NCBI GenBank assembly: GCA_017501355.1
Contig: JAFVXA010000029.1
Span: 1 to 64,000, forward strand
Reading direction: 5' to 3'
From: Oscillospiraceae bacterium
Lineage (GTDB): Bacteria; Bacillota; Clostridia; Oscillospirales; Oscillospiraceae
Length of the DNA stretch: 64,000 nt
This document shows, in pieces, positions 59,356 through 64,000 of this stretch. The number at the start of each line of letters is the position of its first letter. Position 1 is the first letter of the stretch. Under the pieces are notes generated by a model that did not search any database, was not told where the DNA came from, and saw only the letters and a program-made list of their open reading frames with translations. Position numbers and translations under genes: made by a program.

Positions 59356-60636
59356 TTAGTTTTCAAACTTTGCTTTGTGCGCCCAGAGACCGAGGGCGGG
59401 ATTGCTGATGTAGAAGAAACGCTCACCATCGGGCAGGGTATGCCAGCCATCGGTGAGGGTCGCGGGATTGTAGCGCTTGATCGCTTCGCTGTAGGGCTCA
59501 TAGCCGAAGCAGACACCTTCGATATCTTCCTTCGTTGCCTTCTCTGTGCAGTAGGTGATGGAGAAGCGCCCGTCGGAGCTGCCGTGGATGAGGTGAGCGG
59601 CGGCGGACATATTTGCCTGCAGCTCGGGCTCGGTCTCGCAAAGCTGGATGATTTTCTCGCGCCCGCAGTAGCCGTACTTGCGGATGAGGCGGTCGATCTC
59701 CTTGTCCTCGCCGAAGGTCTCCACGCCCGGGGCGAGAACGATGAGTTCGCCGCCGTCAGCGATTGCCATGCGGGTGCGGTAGACGGACTTGTTGCCAAGC
59801 CACGTGCTCTTGAACTCCTCGGCGTTGAGGTAGACGACGACTTTCTTCATGGGCTCGTCCACAAGGGTGAGGTTGGTTTTCTGGGCAAGAGCGACAGCGT
59901 CCTCGAAGAAGCTGCGCTCAGCGCCGATAAAGAGTCCGTGGGTATGGATCTCGCCGCCGGGAGCGGTGTTGACGGTGAGGATAAAGTGCAGGGGCAGATC
60001 CGCAAGGAAATGCTCCTTGGCGTAATCAAAGACCTGACGCACGGGGGTCTTGTCGCGTCCCATCATGCGCTCCATGCCGTAAAACGCGCCGAGGGAATGG
60101 GAGGAATTGATCATGCTGGCACCGCCCACGCCCACAAAGATATTCTTGCTCTGATTTGCCATGCCCACTACTTCGTGGGGCACGACCTGACCGATGGAGA
60201 GGATCAGATCATAGCCGCCGTCCACCAGCAGGTGGTTCACCTCCACGTCGATGGGGGTGTTCCAGAGCCCCTCGGAAACCTCGCTGATGAACTCTGCGGG
60301 CACCTGACCGAGCTTCACGATGTCGCTGCGCCAGTTGTGGGGGATGAAGCGGGCAAAGGGGATGTCGCCATACATATCGGCGCACTCTGCCTCTGTCATG
60401 GGGAAGTGGGTGCCGAGCGCCTGCAGCAGATCCACGTGGCAGCCGCCTTCCAGCGTGTGGTAAATGGTGTTGGCGATGAGACCTGCGTTGGAGTGGTAGC
60501 GGGTATAGTCGGGGATGACCAGCAGGATCTTTTTGCCGCTGCCCACATATTCGCGGACGCTTTCCGCTGCCGCAGCGGACACCTCCTCGCGGGAGAGCCA
60601 CTGCCCCTCGGGTGCAGTCAGACGAAATTCTTTCAT
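59356..60636 (-). CDS. LarA-family (DUF2088) nickel-pincer racemase/epimerase-like protein
   Basis: 426 aa. The LarA fold is indicated by the N-terminal KKILLVIPDYTRYHSNAGLIA (the 'DxTR' motif that contacts substrate), ALGTHFPMTEAE, the IGQVVPHEVVGMANQSKNIFVGVGG segment with catalytic His-type residues, and GDKTPVR..FDY.A-like central parts. LarA enzymes racemise hydroxy acids with a nickel-pincer cofactor; some clostridial homologues epimerise sugar acids such as mannonate. The neighbours are a sugar-acid kinase and 6-phosphogluconate dehydrogenase in divergent orientation, which favours a sugar-acid substrate. No larB/larC/larE cofactor genes are in the window. Confidence 0.8.
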   Translation of the reverse strand: MKEFRLTAPEGQWLSREEVSAAAAESVREYVGSGKKILLVIPDYTRYHSNAGLIANTIYHTLEGGCHVDLLQALGTHFPMTEAECADMYGDIPFARFIPHNWRSDIVKLGQVPAEFISEVSEGLWNTPIDVEVNHLLVDGGYDLILSIGQVVPHEVVGMANQSKNIFVGVGGASMINSSHSLGAFYGMERMMGRDKTPVRQVFDYAKEHFLADLPLHFILTVNTAPGGEIHTHGLFIGAERSFFEDAVALAQKTNLTLVDEPMKKVVVYLNAEEFKSTWLGNKSVYRTRMAIADGGELIVLAPGVETFGEDKEIDRLIRKYGYCGREKIIQLCETEPELQANMSAAAHLIHGSSDGRFSITYCTEKATKEDIEGVCFGYEPYSEAIKRYNPATLTDGWHTLPDGERFFYISNPALGLWAHKAKFEN

Positions 60637-60793
60637 AGGGAAACTCCTTTCGGATCATTTGTTCTGCTGACAGCATAGCACAGGATTTTCTTTTTTTCCA
60701 TACTGAGTACAAACAGATGGGAGAAAAGTGCATAAAAATATATATTTTCGACGAAAGGACAATAATGTTGCGGGGAAAAGGCTTGTGAAGTCG

Positions 60794-60822
60794 TTGACAG
60801 TATTTTGCCGAAATGTTATCAT
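60794..60822 (+). promoter_or_regulatory. Promoter of the kinase-gnd operon
   Basis: TTGACA (60794-60799), 17 bases, TATCAT (60817-60822), in the 280-bp divergent region between the LarA-like and kinase genes. Confidence 0.65.
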
Positions 60823-60916
60823 TTTATATAATCGTGGAGTATGCGCAGCTTTGCGCAGTCTGCGTGAAATGTGAGAAAACCGTACTTTGAAAGACGGATA
60901 GAAGGGAGCCATTCTT

Positions 60917-61990
60917 ATGCAGCTCAGACCCAACAGCAAGTACCAGATCATCACCCCCACCAGCATGGGCGTTCGCATCATCCCCAAGGATCGCCAGCCC
61001 GTTCATGTCAGCCGTGACTACACCATGTTTGCCACCAGCGCAGAGAGCAACGTGCTGAATGTGGCAGCGTCCCTCGGTATGCGTACCAAGGTGCTGACCG
61101 CTTTCGTCAAGGATAGTCCCATTGCGGACTTCATCCGTGCCGAGCTTCGCTTCCGCAACATCGAATATGAGGGACCCGAGGTGCCTCAGGGCGGTGCGTG
61201 GGGTTATCGCCATCAGTTCAACATTGCTGACAGCGGCTATGGTATGCGCGGCGCTCGCGTGCTGAATGACCGTGCGGGTGAAGTGGGTCGTACTCTGAAC
61301 GTGAAGGATTTTGATCTGCACCGCATCTTCGTGGAAGAGGGCTGCCAGATCATGCACATCTCCGGTCTGATCGCAGCACTGTCTGAGGATACCAGCCGCT
61401 TCTGTCTGGAGCTGGCTCGTGTTGCCAAGGAAAACGGCACCATCATCACCTTTGACCTGAACTACCGCGCATCCTTCTGGAAGGATCGTGAGGAAGAACT
61501 GCGTGCCTGCTTCACGGAGATCGCGTCTCTGGCAGACGTTCTCATCGGCAACGAGGAGGACTTCCAGCTGGCTCTCGGCATTCAGGGTCCCGAGGCAGGC
61601 GGCAAGGAGATCGGCGACAAGATCAACGGCTTCAAGGAGATGATCGGTCGTGTGAGAGAGGCATTCCCGAATGCCAAGATCTTTGCCACCACCCTGCGCG
61701 AAGTCATCAGCGCCAACCGCAACCTCTGGGGTGCGATCCTGCTGGTGGGCGATGAGTGGCAGGTGGAGATGCCCCGCGAGATCGACATTCTCGACCGCAT
61801 CGGCGGCGGTGACGGCTTCGTGGCAGGTCTGCTGTACAGCATCCTCAAGGGTTGGGAGCCTGCCAAGATGATCGGCTTCGGTTGGGCAACCGGCGCTCTT
61901 GCCACCACCATGCTGGGTGACTATGCGACCCCCGTGGACGAGGATCAGGTTTGGAACATCTATCAGGGCAATGCCCGCGTGAAGCGATAA
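60917..61990 (+). CDS. PfkB-family sugar kinase, KDG-kinase-like
   Basis: 357 aa; ATG after AAGGGAGCCATTCTT. The PfkB motif 2 [17 protein letters not shown] carries the catalytic Asp (GGGDGF in place of the usual GAGDxF). Motif 1-like [18 protein letters not shown] and the [10 protein letters not shown] segment (as in 2-keto-3-deoxygluconate kinases, 'FDpNyR..lW') point to a sugar-acid substrate such as KDG. It is about 40 aa longer than a minimal KdgK. It lies 13 bases before gnd: one operon. Confidence 0.85.
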   Translation: MQLRPNSKYQIITPTSMGVRIIPKDRQPVHVSRDYTMFATSAESNVLNVAASLGMRTKVLTAFVKDSPIADFIRAELRFRNIEYEGPEVPQGGAWGYRHQFNIADSGYGMRGARVLNDRAGEVGRTLNVKDFDLHRIFVEEGCQIMHISGLIAALSEDTSRFCLELARVAKENGTIITFDLNYRASFWKDREEELRACFTEIASLADVLIGNEEDFQLALGIQGPEAGGKEIGDKINGFKEMIGRVREAFPNAKIFATTLREVISANRNLWGAILLVGDEWQVEMPREIDILDRIGGGDGFVAGLLYSILKGWEPAKMIGFGWATGALATTMLGDYATPVDEDQVWNIYQGNARVKR

Positions 61991-62003
61991 AAGGGGAGGA
62001 ACT

Positions 62004-63455
62004 ATGAAGAAAGCTGATATTGGTTTGATCGGTCTCGCCGTCATGGGCGAGAATCTCGTGATGAATATGGAGTCCAAGGGCTTCACCGTGGCAGTGTATA
62101 ACCGCACCACGGAGAAGGTGGACAAGTTTGTTGCCGGTCGCGCTGCCGGCAAGAACATCATTGGCTGCCACACCATGGAAGAGCTGGTGGCAAACCTCGA
62201 AAAGCCCCGCAAGATCTTTATGATGGTCAAGGCAGGCGCCGCTGTGGATGCGCTGATCGAACAGTTGCTGCCCCTTCTCGAAGAGGGGGATATCCTCATC
62301 GACGGCGGCAACAGCCACTTCCCCGACACCATCCGCCGCACCGCTTATGTGGAGAGCAAGGGTCTGCTGTATGTGGGCTGCGGTGTCTCCGGCGGTGAAG
62401 AGGGTGCGCTGAACGGTCCCTCCATGATGCCCGGCGGTTCTCCCGCTGCATGGGAGCACGTCAAGCCCATTTTCCAGGGCATCTGCGCCAAGGTGGAGGA
62501 CGGCTCTGCCTGCTGCGACTGGGTGGGCGAAAACGGTGCCGGTCACTTCGTCAAGATGGTGCACAACGGCATTGAGTACGGTGATATGCAGCTCATCTGC
62601 GAGGCATATCATCTGATGCGCGATCTCCTCGGCATGAGCGATGATGAAATGCATGAGGTGTTCAAGCAGTGGAACGAGACCGAGCTCGACAGCTACCTCA
62701 TCGAGATCACCCGCGATATCCTTGCCTACAAGGATACCGACGGTGAGCCCATTGTGGAGAAGATCCTCGACACCGCCGGTCAGAAGGGTACCGGCAAGTG
62801 GACCGGTATCTCCGCGCTGGATGAGGGTGTGCCTCTGACCCTCATCGGCGAGGCTGTGTTCGCACGCTGCCTCTCCGCCATGAAGGATGAGCGCGTGCTG
62901 GCTGCCAAGACCTTCGGTCGCACCGTTGCCAAGTATGACGGTGACAAGGCTGAGTTCATCGAAGCCATCCGTCAGGCACTGTTTGCTTCCAAGATCATCT
63001 CCTACGCACAGGGCTATACCCTGATGCGTACCGCAGCCAAGACCTATGGCTGGAATCTGAACTACGGCGGCATCGCACTGATGTGGCGCGGCGGCTGCAT
63101 CATCCGCAGCGTTTTCCTCGGCAAGATCAAGGAAGCCTATGACAACAACCCCGAGCTGAGCAACCTGCTGCTGGATCCCTATTTCAAGGAGACCATGCTT
63201 TCTCTCGTGCCCGCATGGCGCAAGGTCGCTGCTGCTGCTGTCAGCTGCGGTGTGCCTGCTCCCGCTATGACCTCCGCTCTGAGCTACTTCGACGGCTACA
63301 CCTGCGAGCGCCTGCCTGCAAACCTGCTGCAGGCACAGCGTGACTACTTCGGCGCACACACCTATGAGCGTCTGGATCACGAGCGCGGTCAGTTCTTCCA
63401 CACCAACTGGACCGGTCACGGCGGCGATACCTCTGCGTCCACCTACGTGGTCTAA
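62004..63455 (+). CDS. gnd: 6-phosphogluconate dehydrogenase (decarboxylating)
   Basis: 483 aa, full length. The NADP-binding [29 protein letters not shown], the [23 protein letters not shown] active-site loop, the [21 protein letters not shown] helix (catalytic Lys and Asn) and the C-terminal ERL..FHTNWTG.GG are all typical. It oxidises 6-phosphogluconate to ribulose 5-phosphate. Start after GGGGAGGAACT. Linkage with a KDG-type kinase and LacI regulator suggests a gluconate or sugar-acid utilisation locus. Confidence 0.97.
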   Translation: MKKADIGLIGLAVMGENLVMNMESKGFTVAVYNRTTEKVDKFVAGRAAGKNIIGCHTMEELVANLEKPRKIFMMVKAGAAVDALIEQLLPLLEEGDILIDGGNSHFPDTIRRTAYVESKGLLYVGCGVSGGEEGALNGPSMMPGGSPAAWEHVKPIFQGICAKVEDGSACCDWVGENGAGHFVKMVHNGIEYGDMQLICEAYHLMRDLLGMSDDEMHEVFKQWNETELDSYLIEITRDILAYKDTDGEPIVEKILDTAGQKGTGKWTGISALDEGVPLTLIGEAVFARCLSAMKDERVLAAKTFGRTVAKYDGDKAEFIEAIRQALFASKIISYAQGYTLMRTAAKTYGWNLNYGGIALMWRGGCIIRSVFLGKIKEAYDNNPELSNLLLDPYFKETMLSLVPAWRKVAAAAVSCGVPAPAMTSALSYFDGYTCERLPANLLQAQRDYFGAHTYERLDHERGQFFHTNWTGHGGDTSASTYVV

Positions 63456-63473
63456 AAATAACAAAAGTAAGCG

Positions 63474-63505
63474 AAAAGCTGCCCAAACAGGGCAGCTTTT
63501 CTTTA
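63474..63505 (+). terminator. Terminator of the kinase-gnd operon
   Basis: AAAAGCTGCCC (63474-63484)/GGGCAGCTTTT (63490-63500), then CTTTATTTT. Confidence 0.9.
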
Positions 63506-63643
63506 TTTTGGTAAAGAACTAAAATGATTTGTTGGTCAAAACATCCAATTACCGATGAAAAAAATGGGCGGTTCGCCAAAAAAGATTGTGACGGATTGAC
63601 AAAAGATGGACGAATTGTTACCATACTTTTTGTAAGGAACTGA

Positions 63644-63676
63644 AAACGTTACCGGGAACGTTGCCGGGAATTTCTG
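63644..63676. promoter_or_regulatory. Possible LacI-type operator upstream of the regulator
   Basis: Two AACGTT-centred words, GAAAACGTTACCGG and GGAACGTTGCCGG, follow each other within 33 bases just upstream of the LacI-family gene. CG-centred palindromes of this kind are typical operators of LacI proteins, suggesting autoregulation. Confidence 0.45.
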
Positions 63677-63691
63677 GAACGGAGGTGCGGC

Positions 63692-64000
63692 ATGACGATT
63701 AAGGATATCGCAAGAGAATGCGGCGTCAGCATTAGCACCGTCTCCCGCGTGCTCAATGGTCGACCCGATGTGCGGGAAGAGGTTCGCCAGCGGGTGCTGA
63801 GTTGTATGCAGCGTCACAACTACATTCCCAACAATACGGCGCGTGATCTGGTCAAGACCAGCTCCGATACCGTGGGACTGGTGGTGCGCGGCGTATCCAA
63901 CCCCTTTTATGCCAACATCATCAAGACCATTCAGCAGGAAATTGACCTTGCAGGCTATACGCTGGTGATGCAGCAGATCCACAGTGGCGAGGATGAGATC
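63692..64000 (+). CDS. LacI-family transcriptional regulator, 3' end outside window
   Basis: The first 103 residues are visible. The N-terminal helix-turn-helix MTIKDIARECGVSISTVSRVLNGRPDVREEVRQRV with hinge HNYIPNNTARDLV is classic LacI. The start of the periplasmic-binding-like effector domain follows (TVGLVVRGVSNPFYANIIKTIQQEI). ATG 63692 after CGGAGGTGCGG. Placed after the gnd operon; probably controls the sugar-acid genes. Confidence 0.93.
   Translation, partial: MTIKDIARECGVSISTVSRVLNGRPDVREEVRQRVLSCMQRHNYIPNNTARDLVKTSSDTVGLVVRGVSNPFYANIIKTIQQEIDLAGYTLVMQQIHSGEDEI

Noticed and set aside
1-64000. CRISPR arrays, tRNA, rRNA and tmRNA genes
   Set aside because: No regularly spaced repeats, no cloverleaf with GTTCRA-type T-loop and no rRNA-like sequence noticed on reading both strands; a covariance-model scan would be decisive.

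Overview
The window looks like a chromosomal segment of a low-to-moderate GC, spore-forming Firmicute, most likely a gut Clostridia of the Oscillospirales type. This is inferred from SpoIID- and BofA-family genes, Gram-positive style Shine-Dalgarno (SD) sites, a small bacterial SRP RNA beside dnaX, MreB, and MobV/YqaJ/DUF3846/DUF932 mobile-element genes typical of gut Clostridia. About 1-25.8 kb is visibly more AT-rich and is accessory DNA. About 25.8-64 kb is GC-richer, densely packed housekeeping sequence.

Accessory region. The main structural observation is a 17-bp direct repeat (TTATCTCTTGGAGAACT). One copy, at 25818-25834, is the last five sense codons plus stop of rpsI; the other is at 6278-6294. 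The repeats bracket a 19.5-kb island with a short repeated motif just inside each end, as expected of a tyrosine-recombinase element inserted in the 3' end of rpsI. To the left (1-6294) lies what looks like a second, abutting element: Fic protein plus unknown partner, MobV relaxase with hairpins in front of it, a small DNA-binding-like protein, an XRE repressor with an operator cluster and an integrase ending 230 bp from the repeat. I read this as a tandem array of two integrated elements sharing one attachment site. The 19.5-kb island carries a radical SAM protein with a membrane protein, a protein with a HEPN-like RxxxxH motif, an integrase/excisionase pair, a DinG/XPD-like Fe-S helicase coupled to an unknown 530-aa protein, a divergent unknown 647-aa protein, a recombination/replication block (DUF3846, Cys-motif protein, YqaJ exonuclease, DUF932), zinc-ribbon proteins and an XRE regulator.

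Core region. In order: rplM-rpsI; a TtcA-like PP-loop protein, MFS transporter and GH2 glycosidase; bofA/yaaL-like genes; tadA; SpoIID-like protein; a decayed kdpD-kdpE fusion pseudogene; two half-size TauE genes; DUF1540 protein; mgtE with a structured 5' leader; radC, uvrB, EamA transporter, YbaK-like deacylase, zincin-like protein, M28 peptidase, uvrA, COG2426 protein, recD2, comF and mreB/mbl. Then a Gx-transporter/NusG-II/ApbE flavinylation cluster; a membrane protein; ybaB-dnaX with the SRP RNA gene upstream; an auxin-efflux-type carrier; a FUSC-like protein; and finally a sugar-acid locus (LarA-family racemase/epimerase, KDG-kinase-like PfkB kinase, 6-phosphogluconate dehydrogenase, LacI regulator cut by the window end).

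The best leads for something undescribed are: the mgtE leader, whose P1 helix and terminator appear mutually exclusive and which does not look like an M-box; the island's helicase/unknown-protein module; the radical SAM plus membrane protein pair next to the HEPN-like gene; and the Fic operon with a perfect 18-bp palindrome on its -35 box. All functional statements come from reading the sequence; no database search was run.
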